The notes beneath the pieces were generated by a model. That model was given only the letters and a program-made list of their open reading frames with translations, was not told the origin of the DNA and made no database searches. A stretch of DNA of 64,000 bases from Rhodobiaceae bacterium (GTDB lineage: Bacteria > Pseudomonadota > Alphaproteobacteria > Rhizobiales > TMED25): positions 62,001 through 126,000 of the forward strand of contig JABIEF010000073.1 in NCBI GenBank assembly GCA_018651345.1, given 5' to 3'. This document shows positions 20,313-30,453 of this stretch, piece after piece (the stretch's first letter is position 1; each line of letters opens with the position of its first letter). The position numbers and the translations under genes are program-made.

Positions 20313-20629
20313 CAAAATATGACAAAAATATTTATAAGACTAAATTAAAGAAAATTGATGAAAAGCTGGCAACTATAAAAAAAAGCTACCAGAAAAACCT
20401 TGATAATCAGGAATCTACAAAAAGAGGCAATCAAATAGGCTTTGCATTTAGACTTGCAACGGAGCTTGTTGCCGGCTTTGTAGTTGGGGGAATAATAGGA
20501 TGGTATCTAGATAAATGGCTTGGGACGCTTCCAATTTTCCTCTTTTTATTTTTTGCCCTTGGCGCAGCTGCTGGTGTATCAAACATTATTAAAACAGCTA
20601 AAAAACTCAATAATAATGACCAAGAATAG
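20309..20629 (+). CDS. atpI: F0F1-ATPase-associated AtpI/AtpZ-like membrane protein
   Basis: AFRLATELVAGFVVGGIIGWYLDKWLGTLPIFLFLFFALGAAAGVSNI; immediately precedes atpB. Confidence 0.9.
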   Translation: MTKYDKNIYKTKLKKIDEKLATIKKSYQKNLDNQESTKRGNQIGFAFRLATELVAGFVVGGIIGWYLDKWLGTLPIFLFLFFALGAAAGVSNIIKTAKKLNNNDQE

Positions 20630-20754
20630 TAAAATATGCTGAATTCACAACTATCTTTATTAAATATGTCTATAAACACATAAAATTGCTATTAATATGA
20701 TTAAAAATTATATATAAGTTTGATGTAAATTAGTTTTTTTAATGGAATAATTTA

Positions 20755-21534
20755 ATGGCAACGAATAATCATGTTATGGAGAATGCAGGAGATGCTGCAC
20801 ATGGGGCTAGCCCTATACAGCCGATGCACCAATTCGAAATTGTAGATTTAATTCCACTTGAACTATTTGGGGTTAATATATCTTTTACAAATTCCTCTCT
20901 TTTTATGGTGGTTGCTGTTCTAGCAATTATTGGATTAACATTACTAACTGTTGATGGTCGCGCAACAGTACCAGGAAGATTACAATCAATCGCTGAATTA
21001 TCTTATGAATTTGTTGCCAAAATGGTGCGAGATAATGTTGGCGATTCAGGCCAGAAATATTTCCCATTTGTCTTTAGCTTATTTATGTTCGTTTTAGCGT
21101 GTAATCTAATAGGTATGATTCCTTATACATTCACCGTAACGAGTCATATAGCTGTAACTTTTGCATTATCAGCTGTAATATTTATTGGCGTAACTGTCCT
21201 CGGATTCATAAAACACGGGATTCATTTTCTCAAGTTTTTTGTTCCCTCTGGAATTCCAATTGCGCTTATGCCACTATTAGTTATAGTCGAAGTAATTTCA
21301 TATTTTACAAGACCAATAAGTCTATCCGTTAGGTTGTTTGCAAATATGATGGCAGGTCATACTATGATAAAAGTATTTGCTGGTTTTGTTGTTATGATGG
21401 GATTTGCTGGAATAGCACCTTTAGCTCTTATTGTAGCTTTTACAGGACTAGAGATATTAATTGCCTTTTTACAAGCCTATGTTTTTGCGATATTAACATG
21501 TATATATCTGAATGACGCAATTCATATGCATTAA
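20755..21534 (+). CDS. atpB: ATP synthase F0 subunit a
   Basis: [23 protein letters not shown] and C-terminal [28 protein letters not shown]. Confidence 0.97.
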   Translation: MATNNHVMENAGDAAHGASPIQPMHQFEIVDLIPLELFGVNISFTNSSLFMVVAVLAIIGLTLLTVDGRATVPGRLQSIAELSYEFVAKMVRDNVGDSGQKYFPFVFSLFMFVLACNLIGMIPYTFTVTSHIAVTFALSAVIFIGVTVLGFIKHGIHFLKFFVPSGIPIALMPLLVIVEVISYFTRPISLSVRLFANMMAGHTMIKVFAGFVVMMGFAGIAPLALIVAFTGLEILIAFLQAYVFAILTCIYLNDAIHMH

Positions 21535-21571
21535 TTTATATTTTAATTTAATTACAAACAGGAGAAAAAAA

Positions 21572-21802
21572 ATGGAACCAGAAGCAGCTAAATTAATAGG
21601 CGCAGGATTAGCATCAATAGCACTAGCAGGTGCGGGTGTCGGTATTGGTACAATATTTGGCAATTATCTTGCAGGAGCGTTACGTAACCCTTCAGCAGCG
21701 CCAGGTCAATTTCCAAATTTATTACTTGGATTTGCGTTGGCTGAAGCAACAGGTTTATTTGGACTTGTTATTGCACTCATTATGTTATTCGTTCCCCTAT
21801 AA
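21572..21802 (+). CDS. atpE: ATP synthase F0 subunit c
   Basis: [76 protein letters not shown]; start re-assigned to ATG 21572 (GGAG just upstream), not the tracked 21512. Confidence 0.97.
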   Translation: MEPEAAKLIGAGLASIALAGAGVGIGTIFGNYLAGALRNPSAAPGQFPNLLLGFALAEATGLFGLVIALIMLFVPL

Positions 21803-21809
21803 AAAATTA

Positions 21810-21836
21810 TTAGTTGCGGCGTAAAGCCGCAACTAA
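21810..21836 (+). promoter_or_regulatory. Intercistronic stem-loop between atpE and atpF'
   Basis: TTAGTTGCGGC-GTAAA-GCCGCAACTAA: 11-bp perfect stem, 5-nt loop, no downstream T-tract on the plus strand. Confidence 0.75.
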
Positions 21837-21859
21837 AATAAATTTAGAGATATCAAAAT

Positions 21860-22348
21860 ATGCCACAACTAGATTTCCTAACGTTTCCATCGCAAATTAT
21901 ATGGCTTTTTATTACATTTACTGCCTTATATATTATCATGGCTAAGATTGCATTACCTAAGCTGGCAAATGCAATAGAATTACGTCGCGATATTATAGCG
22001 AGAGATCTTGAAGAAGCTGAACATTTCAAAGATGAATCAGAAAAAGCAGAAATTGAATACGAAAGTTTAATCAAAGAAGCCCACAGCAAATCAAATGTAA
22101 TAATAAAAGAAACAAAAGAAAAGCTTTCTCTACAATTTGAGAAAGAAAAAAAGAAAGTTGAAGAAGATAATTCAAAAAAAATAATTGAAGCTGAAAGTAA
22201 GATTTTAAATGCTAAAAATAACGCTTTAAGTCAGATTGATTCAATTGCCACCGATATATCAAAGACAATTGTTGAGAAACTTGTTGGAAGCAAAGGGTTA
22301 AAAGTAAATAATATTGAAGACAATATTAAACTTACAATAAATAACTAG
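21860..22348 (+). CDS. atpF': ATP synthase F0 subunit b'
   Basis: MPQLDFLTFPSQIIWLFITFTALYIIMAKIALPKLANAIELRRDIIARDLEEAE; alphaproteobacterial b' position between atpE and atpF. Confidence 0.92.
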   Translation: MPQLDFLTFPSQIIWLFITFTALYIIMAKIALPKLANAIELRRDIIARDLEEAEHFKDESEKAEIEYESLIKEAHSKSNVIIKETKEKLSLQFEKEKKKVEEDNSKKIIEAESKILNAKNNALSQIDSIATDISKTIVEKLVGSKGLKVNNIEDNIKLTINN

Positions 22349-22357
22349 GATTAATTA

Positions 22358-22840
22358 ATGTTAGATAAACCAGAAACGTGGGTTGCAGTTGGATTTTTAC
22401 TATTTATCTGTTTGGTTCTTTATTTAAAGGTTCCAAAGCTTATAACTAGTGCTTTAGACGATCGAGCAGAAAAAATAAGTAATGAATTAAAGGAAGCGAA
22501 GCTTCTTAGAGAAGAGGCTCATACATTGCTTAACGATTTCCAGAAAAAACAGAAAGAAGCAGAAAAAGTCTCAGAAAATTTAATAGCTAATGCTGAAAAA
22601 ATTGCTAAAGATTACATTAAAGAATCAAAAGAAAAATTAAATGAAACTTTAGATAGAAGAAAAAAATTAGCAGAAGAAAAAATTAAAAGAGCTGAAGCGG
22701 ATGCTATCAAAGAAATTCAAAATATGGCGATAGACATTGCGGTTAATGCAACAAGCAAATCATTATCCAATAATATAAATAATGAAACAAACAGCAAGCT
22801 AGTAGAAAATGCTATAAATAATTTAAATAAAATTAGCTAA
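22358..22840 (+). CDS. atpF: ATP synthase F0 subunit b
   Basis: PETWVAVGFLLFICLVLYLKVPKLITSALDDRAEKISNELKEAKLLREEA. Confidence 0.93.
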   Translation: MLDKPETWVAVGFLLFICLVLYLKVPKLITSALDDRAEKISNELKEAKLLREEAHTLLNDFQKKQKEAEKVSENLIANAEKIAKDYIKESKEKLNETLDRRKKLAEEKIKRAEADAIKEIQNMAIDIAVNATSKSLSNNINNETNSKLVENAINNLNKIS

Positions 22841-23149
22841 GATTTATAACGTTTCTATTAGATAATTCTATAATTTTCCATGTTAAGCCGAACTACCACA
22901 ATCTTATAATTGTTTCTGCTCTTACTCTGCATTAGAACTTAGCTGAATGGCGTAATTGGAGATTGATAATTCGTAGAACTAGAAAAACATTTAAAAAATT
23001 ACCAACACCCAGGATATATAAATTTTTCTATTATACTTGTAGTTAAAAGAAATCTTAGCACACTAATAATCTTCAAAGTTTTAAAGATTTCATGCCCGTT
23101 CCATTCCTTCAACGTTATGGGTATTATGCATATTTCGCAAAATCTTATA

Positions 23150-23746
23150 CTACTGATCTCTGTTATAACCTAATTGTTCAGAATTAAGATTAAATCCAGT
23201 TAAAATCTCGTATAAACTTATGTCTTCAACGGAATCAACATAAAATTCAAAATCCTTTACAACATGATCAAATCTTAGAAGAGTTCCACCTTCAGGCATA
23301 TCCGCTTTAATATTAATAAACTTTCTATTTGTTACGTCCGTATTATTCTTAACCAAAGCTACAAATATAGGCAGATTCTTGCTACCTGAAGCACCTTTTT
23401 GCCCTAACGCAACAGAACCGGATATATATAAATTCCCTTTAACTTGTAAATCCTCATAAGAACATTCATATGTGATTGTTTCTATTCTCGCCTTATGGAT
23501 TAAGTCACTTTCATCTGGTGATGCGTAAGAACTAAATTCATTCAAAGATACTGCATCAGCAAGAATCATTGCATTCGGACAAGGAATAACTTCATCTTTT
23601 GAAAATGGGTTTAACGAATATTTGGTTAAATCTGGCATACCTAGATTCGGCATTGATAAATCAGATACGGTCTCGCACCCTGTTAAAAATACTGGTAACA
23701 ATAAAATTATTAATCTATTAAACTTATTTTTCATTATATTTGACAA
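23150..23746 (-). CDS. Putative lipoprotein of unknown function
   Basis: N-terminal signal plus lipobox LLLPVFLTGCETV; no recognised domain. Confidence 0.75.
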   Translation of the reverse strand: MSNIMKNKFNRLIILLLPVFLTGCETVSDLSMPNLGMPDLTKYSLNPFSKDEVIPCPNAMILADAVSLNEFSSYASPDESDLIHKARIETITYECSYEDLQVKGNLYISGSVALGQKGASGSKNLPIFVALVKNNTDVTNRKFINIKADMPEGGTLLRFDHVVKDFEFYVDSVEDISLYEILTGFNLNSEQLGYNRDQ

Positions 23747-23897
23747 TATTCTTATCCCCCAGAAGATCGCTTTTAAATATATTATTAACTATCTAATATC
23801 CATATCTAAATATTATTTTTATATATTATTCATATTATTTATTTAAAGCTATACAAATCTATAGACTATTTTTTACTATGTGGATAATAATTAACTT

Positions 23898-24857
23898 ATG
23901 TATGAAAATAATAACAAAAAAAATCTTAATGTATTTCTCGCCCAACCAAGAGGATTTTGTGCAGGCGTAGAAAGAGCAATACAGATAGTTGAAAAATCAT
24001 TAGAAAAATATGGAGCACCTGTATACGTAAGACATGAAATTGTTCACAATACTAACGTTGTTAATGATCTTAAAATCAAAGGGGCAGTGTTTGTTGAAGA
24101 ATTAGATGAAATTCCTAAAACAAACCAGCCAATAATTTTTTCTGCTCATGGGGTTCCAAAATCAGTTCCTGAGAATGCTAAGAGTAGGAATCTTTTTCAA
24201 ATAGATGCTACATGCCCTCTTGTATCAAAAGTACATATTGAGGCTGAAAAATTATATAAAAATGGTTTTGAAATAATACTAATTGGTCACCACGGGCACC
24301 CCGAGGTAATCGGAACAACAGGCCAATTACCACATGGAAAAATTAATCTAATAGAGACAATAAAAGATGCTGAATTATATAAAGCAAAAAACCCTAACAA
24401 ATTAGCTTACATTACCCAAACAACTCTCTCAGTAGATGACACAGAAGAAATTGTTAGGTGTTTAAAAAAAAGATACCCCAGCATCACAGCTCCTCATAAA
24501 GAAGATATATGTTACGCAACTACTAATCGACAAAATGTAGTAAAGAAACTATCTTCCCATGTTGATGCATTATTTGTTGTTGGGTCAAAAAATAGTTCAA
24601 ACTCCCAAAGACTTGTAGAAGTTGGCATAAAATCAGGCTGCAAAAAATCTTATTTAATTGAAGATGAGAACGAAATAAAATGGAGTGTAATAAAAAATAT
24701 TGAAAATTTAGCAATAACTGCTGGTGCATCTGCTCCAGAGAAGATAGTACAAAAAATAATAGAAACGTTATCGAATGAATTTAATGTTAACCTAGAATTT
24801 TATAACCACATTAATGAGGATGTTTTCTTCAAATTACCAGTTGAATTCAATGAATAA
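23898..24857 (+). CDS. ispH: 4-hydroxy-3-methylbut-2-enyl diphosphate reductase
   Basis: LAQPRGFCAGVERAIQIVE; VRHEIVHNTNVVNDLKIKGAVFVEEL; DATCPLVSKVHIEA; TAGASAPEKIVQ. Confidence 0.97.
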   Translation: MYENNNKKNLNVFLAQPRGFCAGVERAIQIVEKSLEKYGAPVYVRHEIVHNTNVVNDLKIKGAVFVEELDEIPKTNQPIIFSAHGVPKSVPENAKSRNLFQIDATCPLVSKVHIEAEKLYKNGFEIILIGHHGHPEVIGTTGQLPHGKINLIETIKDAELYKAKNPNKLAYITQTTLSVDDTEEIVRCLKKRYPSITAPHKEDICYATTNRQNVVKKLSSHVDALFVVGSKNSSNSQRLVEVGIKSGCKKSYLIEDENEIKWSVIKNIENLAITAGASAPEKIVQKIIETLSNEFNVNLEFYNHINEDVFFKLPVEFNE

Positions 24858-24871
24858 GATGGTTTTATAAT

Positions 24872-25837
24872 ATGGCCGTATATACAAAAGTAAACGAGAT
24901 TGAATTAAAGAAATTTTTAAGCAATTATCATATAGATGACTTCACCTCCTACACAGGTATTGCAGAGGGTGTTGAAAATACAAATTATTTAATATTATGT
25001 GGGCAAACTAAATACATCCTTACATTGTATGAAAAAAGAGTATCAGAGAAAGATTTACCATTTTTTATAAACCTTCTTAATCACTTGAAAGAAAAAAAAA
25101 TAGGGTCTCCTATTCCTATAAAAATGAGTAATAACCAATATATTGGAAAAATCAATGGAAAATCAGCTGCTCTATTTAGTTTTGTAGAAGGATTTTCGAT
25201 AAAAAAAATAACAGAAAATCATTGTAGTGAGGTTGGAAAAGCATTAGCAAATTTGCATATTGCCAGTAACGATAGTAATCTAATTCGTGAAAATACACTA
25301 TCTTTTAATAGCTGGAAAAATCTATATGTTACGATAGAAGATAAACTCGATAGTATAAAATTAGGACTGTCTCAAGAGATATCAACTGAGCTAGAAAATT
25401 TAAGAAGAAATTGGCCAGTAAATTTACCAAAGGGTATAATTCACGGAGACTTATTTCCAGATAATATTTTTTTCATTAATAAGAATCTTTCTGGCTTAAT
25501 AGATTTTTACTTCGCATGCGAAGAATTCTATGCCTTCGATATTGCTATTTGTATAAATGCTTGGTGTTTTGAAAATGATTATTCATTCAATATTACAAAG
25601 GCCAAAAGACTATTAAGCAATTATCAAAAAACACGTATTTTAACGAAAGAAGAGATCAAATCATTACCAATACTTTGCAGAGGCGCTGCATTAAGATTTC
25701 TCTTAACGAGATCTATTGATTGGCTTAATAAAACAGAAAATGTATTAGTGATTCCAAAGGATCCAATGGAATATTATAATAAGTTAAAGTTTCATCAATC
25801 TATTATCTCAGCAAATTATTATGGCTTATATGAATAA
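24872..25837 (+). CDS. thrB: Homoserine kinase (APH-fold type)
   Basis: GIAEGVENTNYLI, LPKGIIHGDLFPDNIFF, LIDFYFACEEFYAFDIAICINAWCF; ispH-thrB-rnhA neighbourhood. Confidence 0.92.
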   Translation: MAVYTKVNEIELKKFLSNYHIDDFTSYTGIAEGVENTNYLILCGQTKYILTLYEKRVSEKDLPFFINLLNHLKEKKIGSPIPIKMSNNQYIGKINGKSAALFSFVEGFSIKKITENHCSEVGKALANLHIASNDSNLIRENTLSFNSWKNLYVTIEDKLDSIKLGLSQEISTELENLRRNWPVNLPKGIIHGDLFPDNIFFINKNLSGLIDFYFACEEFYAFDIAICINAWCFENDYSFNITKAKRLLSNYQKTRILTKEEIKSLPILCRGAALRFLLTRSIDWLNKTENVLVIPKDPMEYYNKLKFHQSIISANYYGLYE

Positions 25838-26279
25838 AGTAAGTAAAGTGATTAATATATATACGGATGGTGCTTGTTCTGGGAATCCGGGAAACGGAGG
25901 CTGGGGAGCATTCCTGTCGGATGGAAAATATTCAAAAGAAATTTATGGAGGCTCTAAAGAAACGACTAATAATAGAATGGAATTAACTGCAGCCATAGAG
26001 TCTATTAGAATTATCAAAAACCCTAGTAATATTATAATCAATACGGATTCTGTTTACGTAAAAGATGGAATTACTAAATGGATCGCGAATTGGAAAAAGA
26101 ATAACTGGAAAAACTCTCAAAAAAAAGATGTTAAAAATAAAGATTTATGGGAAGAACTTGATAACCTAATTAAAGATCATGAAATAGAGTGGAAATGGGT
26201 AAAGGGTCACGCTGGTAATATTGGAAATGAACGAGCCGATGAATTGGCAAGAAAAGGAGCTTCTGAACAGATCGAATAA
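25830..26279 (+). CDS. rnhA: Ribonuclease HI
   Basis: INIYTDGACSGNPGNGGWGAFL; TNNRMELTAAIES; INTDSVYVKDGITKWI; VKGHAGNIGNERADELAR. Start at 25830 is a choice; an in-frame ATG at 25821 also exists. Confidence 0.95.
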   Translation: MNKVSKVINIYTDGACSGNPGNGGWGAFLSDGKYSKEIYGGSKETTNNRMELTAAIESIRIIKNPSNIIINTDSVYVKDGITKWIANWKKNNWKNSQKKDVKNKDLWEELDNLIKDHEIEWKWVKGHAGNIGNERADELARKGASEQIE

Positions 26280-26294
26280 TGCGCTAATTTATAG

Positions 26295-27143
26295 CTATTG
26301 TTCAATAATAATATCTTCTTTTATTAAGCTATTTTCTGTGACTATAACTAATGATAAAACCTGACCAATGATGTCCTCAATCAGTTGATCTGAATGCACT
26401 TCGTAATAAAAACCTAGATTCCCATTAACCAATTTTTCTGGAGGATTTATGCTTGATAAATACAACTTCTCATTCTCTTCAATAAATAATGAAGCATTTT
26501 TTGATGCATTTAACTCTATTTTTAAATATAAATTCCCTTCGGTGCCTGTCGTAAGCCGAGCGTTTAATACCTTATTCTCACTTATGTAATTATATTTTGG
26601 AACCTGTTCTAACGCTTGATCAATTAATAATGATTTTTGTTCTGATAAAGACATCAGATTATCAATTTTATAGGACAACTTATTACTAACTGGTACGCAA
26701 ACAGTGTCACAAATACCATAATCAAATATTATATTAATATGTAATGGTTTCTTTATAGATTTAGGTTTTAAAATAATTGGAAATATTACACTGTCTCTGT
26801 ATCCATTAGACGATCCAAATGGCTGTAAAATAAGTTCTGGGATGGGATATTTAATATTGTATGCTTCTATGTTCGTTGAATTTTGAAAATCTATAATAGG
26901 AGATATACCTGAATCCCCTGGATTTCTCCAATATGAATAACTACCTTTTTCAATAGATAATTCTAACCCTACAATCAATTTTTTATCTAAATTATAATTA
27001 CCTATTATTAGACGAGTACTGGAATTATAATTATCTTTCCAAGCAGTTGTAATTTCATTACCTTGTGAGGTATCACTAAACCCTAGTAATATTAAGAAAG
27101 AAACTAGAAGCGATCTTAAAAAAATTATATTTTTAATGATCAT
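26295..27143 (-). CDS. DsbD N-terminal-like / ScsB-like periplasmic protein
   Basis: Signal peptide; GSYSYWRNPGDSGISPIIDF and FDYGICDTVCVPV resemble DsbD-alpha-like domains. Confidence 0.72.
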   Translation of the reverse strand: MIIKNIIFLRSLLVSFLILLGFSDTSQGNEITTAWKDNYNSSTRLIIGNYNLDKKLIVGLELSIEKGSYSYWRNPGDSGISPIIDFQNSTNIEAYNIKYPIPELILQPFGSSNGYRDSVIFPIILKPKSIKKPLHINIIFDYGICDTVCVPVSNKLSYKIDNLMSLSEQKSLLIDQALEQVPKYNYISENKVLNARLTTGTEGNLYLKIELNASKNASLFIEENEKLYLSSINPPEKLVNGNLGFYYEVHSDQLIEDIIGQVLSLVIVTENSLIKEDIIIEQ

Positions 27144-27735
27144 CTTTAATCATCGTCTTATAATTTGAACACAACATACCATATAGTAAATGGTCCTGCC
27201 AAATTCCATTAATCTTTAAATATTTGAAAGCCATACCTTCCCCAATGAACCCAACTTTCTCCAATAATGCAATAGATGCAATATTATTAGGAATACAAGA
27301 TGCTTCAATTCTATGTAGCTTTAATGTATTACAAACAAAAGATAAAAACAAATCCATTGCCGCAGTCATATAACCTCTATTTGAATATTTTTTACCAATC
27401 CAATAACCAACAGATCCTGATTGTGAAACCCCCCTCTTAACATTGGTTAATATAATTGCTCCAATTAATTCATTATTTACATTAAAGATAAAGAAAGGAT
27501 AAGTCACCTCATCTCTTATACCGGCATGGTAAGACTTTAATAGTCTTTTATAATAAGACTTTGATAGATGATTTGCACTCCATAAAGGTTCCCAGGGTTG
27601 AAGAAAGTCCTTGCTCTCACTTCTTATTAGATACCATTTATTATAATCAGAAAGCCTAGGTGCTCTAATATATAAATCATTATTTCTAATTATAGACTTT
27701 AAATACACACTGGTTAAACTTCTAAAAAAATCCAT
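27133..27735 (-). CDS. GNAT acetyltransferase, RimJ/RimL type
   Basis: GSVGYWIGKKYSNRGYMTAAMDLFLSFVCNTLKLHRIEASCIPNNIASIALLEKVGFIGEGMAFKYLKINGIWQDHLLY. Confidence 0.9.
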   Translation of the reverse strand: MDFFRSLTSVYLKSIIRNNDLYIRAPRLSDYNKWYLIRSESKDFLQPWEPLWSANHLSKSYYKRLLKSYHAGIRDEVTYPFFIFNVNNELIGAIILTNVKRGVSQSGSVGYWIGKKYSNRGYMTAAMDLFLSFVCNTLKLHRIEASCIPNNIASIALLEKVGFIGEGMAFKYLKINGIWQDHLLYGMLCSNYKTMIKDDH

Positions 27736-27759
27736 AATAATATATAATTTTTAAATAAA

Positions 27760-29025
27760 TTATCCCTGAGAAAAATATTGATTTAACTTATCATAGTTAG
27801 GTAATTTTGAAATTGGGCCCAGAGCGCTAACTGTTAATACTGAACTACCAATCATATTATGAGCATAAGCCTGAATAGATTCAATGCTTTGTTGATCGAT
27901 CTTTTCAATAATTTCATTTGTTGGAAAAACACGACCATATACACTTACCTGTCTAGCAATCTGATTAAGTCTTGAAATCGGACTCTCGAGAGCCATCATC
28001 AAACCTGCTTTTAACTGTTTTTTTGCCCTCTCAAGCTCTTCCTCTGTCAATGTGTTTGTAATATTGAACAATTCTTCAGCTATAACTCTTGAACATTCGT
28101 TTACTTTTTCTGGAGATGTGGCAGCGTATATGCCAAATATTCCCGTATCTTTATAGTTAGATGCAAAGGAAAATACTGAGTACGACAAACCTAATTCTTC
28201 ACGAATATTCTGAAATAATCTAGATGACATGCCGCCGCCTAAGGCATTTGAAAAGAGATGAGATGCATATAAGTTTTCATCGTTATATGAATTTCCTTCA
28301 AAAGCAAACAGTAAGTGCGCCTGTTCTATTTTTCTTTCCTCCCTAATGTCTCCACCATTATATAAAGCAGGAATAGTATTTATTAAATTTTGTTTTTTTA
28401 TGTCAGAGAAATAATCTTCTACTAACTTAACAAAATCAGAATGCTTGATAGACCCAGTTGCTGCTATAACAATATTATTTGAATGGTAATATCGATCTAG
28501 ATAAGATATCAATTCTTTTGAATCAATCCTAGATAGCGTATCATTAGTTCCCAATATTGAACGCCCTATTGATTGATTGGAATAAGCAGTTTTTTGTAAG
28601 TTCTCAAACACTACGTCATCGGGAGAATCATTATTTGATGCTATTTCTTGGTATATAACGTTCTTTTCTTTATCTAATTCTGATTGGTCAAAGACAGAAT
28701 TCTTTATTATATCTGACAGTATCTCTAATGCTACCTTTGCATCACTCTTCATAACCCTTACATAATATGAAGTTCTTTCTAGACTAGTTGATGCGTTTAT
28801 ATCCCCCCCTACATTTTCAATTGCCATAGCAATATCTTTTGCAGATCTTGTTTTAGTTCCCTTAAAAGCCATATGTTCCAATAAATGCGAAATGCCCTGC
28901 TCATTTTCCTTCTCATTTCTTGCGCCGACCTCAATCCAGACACCAAGTGATAGTGTTTCTAAGTGTGACATTTCATGAGAAACAACTCTAATATTATTTT
29001 TAAGTTTCGTAATATTTATATCCAT
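27760..29025 (-). CDS. M16-family zinc peptidase (mitochondrial processing peptidase-like)
   Basis: GISHLLEHMAFKGT (HxxEH), LGGGMSSRLFQNIREELGLSYSVFSF. Confidence 0.95.
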   Translation of the reverse strand: MDINITKLKNNIRVVSHEMSHLETLSLGVWIEVGARNEKENEQGISHLLEHMAFKGTKTRSAKDIAMAIENVGGDINASTSLERTSYYVRVMKSDAKVALEILSDIIKNSVFDQSELDKEKNVIYQEIASNNDSPDDVVFENLQKTAYSNQSIGRSILGTNDTLSRIDSKELISYLDRYYHSNNIVIAATGSIKHSDFVKLVEDYFSDIKKQNLINTIPALYNGGDIREERKIEQAHLLFAFEGNSYNDENLYASHLFSNALGGGMSSRLFQNIREELGLSYSVFSFASNYKDTGIFGIYAATSPEKVNECSRVIAEELFNITNTLTEEELERAKKQLKAGLMMALESPISRLNQIARQVSVYGRVFPTNEIIEKIDQQSIESIQAYAHNMIGSSVLTVSALGPISKLPNYDKLNQYFSQG

Positions 29026-29043
29026 TTTACCTCGATTTATATT

Positions 29044-30420
29044 TTATTGTGAGACTATATAGTCTTTAATTTTCTGAGCATTATTCGGCATACACTGAAT
29101 ATTTTCGCTTAAAGAATGTAAATTTTTATGCTTTGTAGGAAGAGCGGGATACTTTCCAATTGCTTCAAACACAGTTTCAGGAAATTTTGCTGGGTGTGCG
29201 GTTGATAATGTTACAACAGGTAAATTTGGCTTCTTTAATGAGACACCAAATCCCACTGCTGTATGAGGGTCTATGATAATATTATATTTAAGATAAACAT
29301 GTTTAATTGTTTTTAGTGTCTCAGCTATATCTAATGCATCAGCGTCAAACATTTCTTTCAACTGTGAATGAGCATTTTTAGATAATTTAAATTTTCCATT
29401 ATCTGAAAGTAATGTCATACACTTCCTTACTTTCAATGGATCTTTACCCTCTAAATCAAATAATAGTCTCTCAAAATTACTAGAAATTTGAATGTCCATA
29501 GAAGGACTATTACTTGGGATCACATCTGATATTTCATAGATACCAGTATCAATACACCTTTTTAAAATATCATTTATATTAGTGGCTATAATAAGTTTAG
29601 ATATCGGAAGACCCATTGATTTGGCTAGATAACCAGCATATATATCACCAAAATTTCCTGTAGGTACGATAAAATTAATTGGTATGTCTTTATCTTCTAT
29701 AAAAGAGAAAGCTGTAAAGTAATATACACACTGAACCATTATCCTGGCCCAATTAATTGAATTTACTCCAGATAAATTAACGTTTTTTGAAAAATCATGG
29801 TCATTAAAAAGATTTTTTACAATATTTTGACAGTCATCAAAATTTCCATCTATTGATAGTATCTTAATATTTTTAGATTTTACCGTAGTCATCATTCTTC
29901 TTTGGACATCAGAAACTCTTCCGTCAGGTAACAGAACAAATAATTTTACTCTATTATTTGACGAGAATGCATCAACTGCAGCCCCTCCCGTATCACCTGA
30001 TGTTGCACATATTATGGTTGAATCAATATTTCTCTTTGTTAAAATGAAATTAAGCATTCTTGATATTAATTGCATTGCAATATCTTTAAAAGCTAAAGTT
30101 GGACCATGAAATAACTCCATTATATATTTATCTTTTTCATACTCGACCAATGGAGCAATTGATTTACTTGTAAAATTTTTATACGATTCAAAGATCATTT
30201 CATTAAGAACTGAATCGGGGAAAGTTTCACCTGTAAATTTTTTTATTATATGGAATGCTATTTCTTGATATGTTTTTTTGGATAAAGAGTTTATCTCATC
30301 TGCTGACATTACTGGCGTACTTTCTGGAATATATAGACCTCCGTCATCTGCCAAGCCTTTTAGTAAAACCCCTTCAAAATTTAATTTTTTGGCATTACCG
30401 CGTGTACTAATATAATTCAT
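29044..30420 (-). CDS. thrC: Threonine synthase
   Basis: MNYISTRG...LLKGLADDGGLYIPE; LFHGPTLAFKDIAMQ; CATSGDTGGAAVDAF; VPTGNFGDIYAGYLAKSMG. Confidence 0.96.
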   Translation of the reverse strand: MNYISTRGNAKKLNFEGVLLKGLADDGGLYIPESTPVMSADEINSLSKKTYQEIAFHIIKKFTGETFPDSVLNEMIFESYKNFTSKSIAPLVEYEKDKYIMELFHGPTLAFKDIAMQLISRMLNFILTKRNIDSTIICATSGDTGGAAVDAFSSNNRVKLFVLLPDGRVSDVQRRMMTTVKSKNIKILSIDGNFDDCQNIVKNLFNDHDFSKNVNLSGVNSINWARIMVQCVYYFTAFSFIEDKDIPINFIVPTGNFGDIYAGYLAKSMGLPISKLIIATNINDILKRCIDTGIYEISDVIPSNSPSMDIQISSNFERLLFDLEGKDPLKVRKCMTLLSDNGKFKLSKNAHSQLKEMFDADALDIAETLKTIKHVYLKYNIIIDPHTAVGFGVSLKKPNLPVVTLSTAHPAKFPETVFEAIGKYPALPTKHKNLHSLSENIQCMPNNAQKIKDYIVSQ

Positions 30421-30453
30421 CTACAAGCACTTCTTCTAATTTTATTATTATAA

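Noticed and set aside
21512-21571. N-terminal extension of AtpE in the ORF track ([20 protein letters not shown])
   Set aside because: Overlaps the atpB end in a different frame; a good GGAG and ATG at 21572 give a normal-length c subunit.
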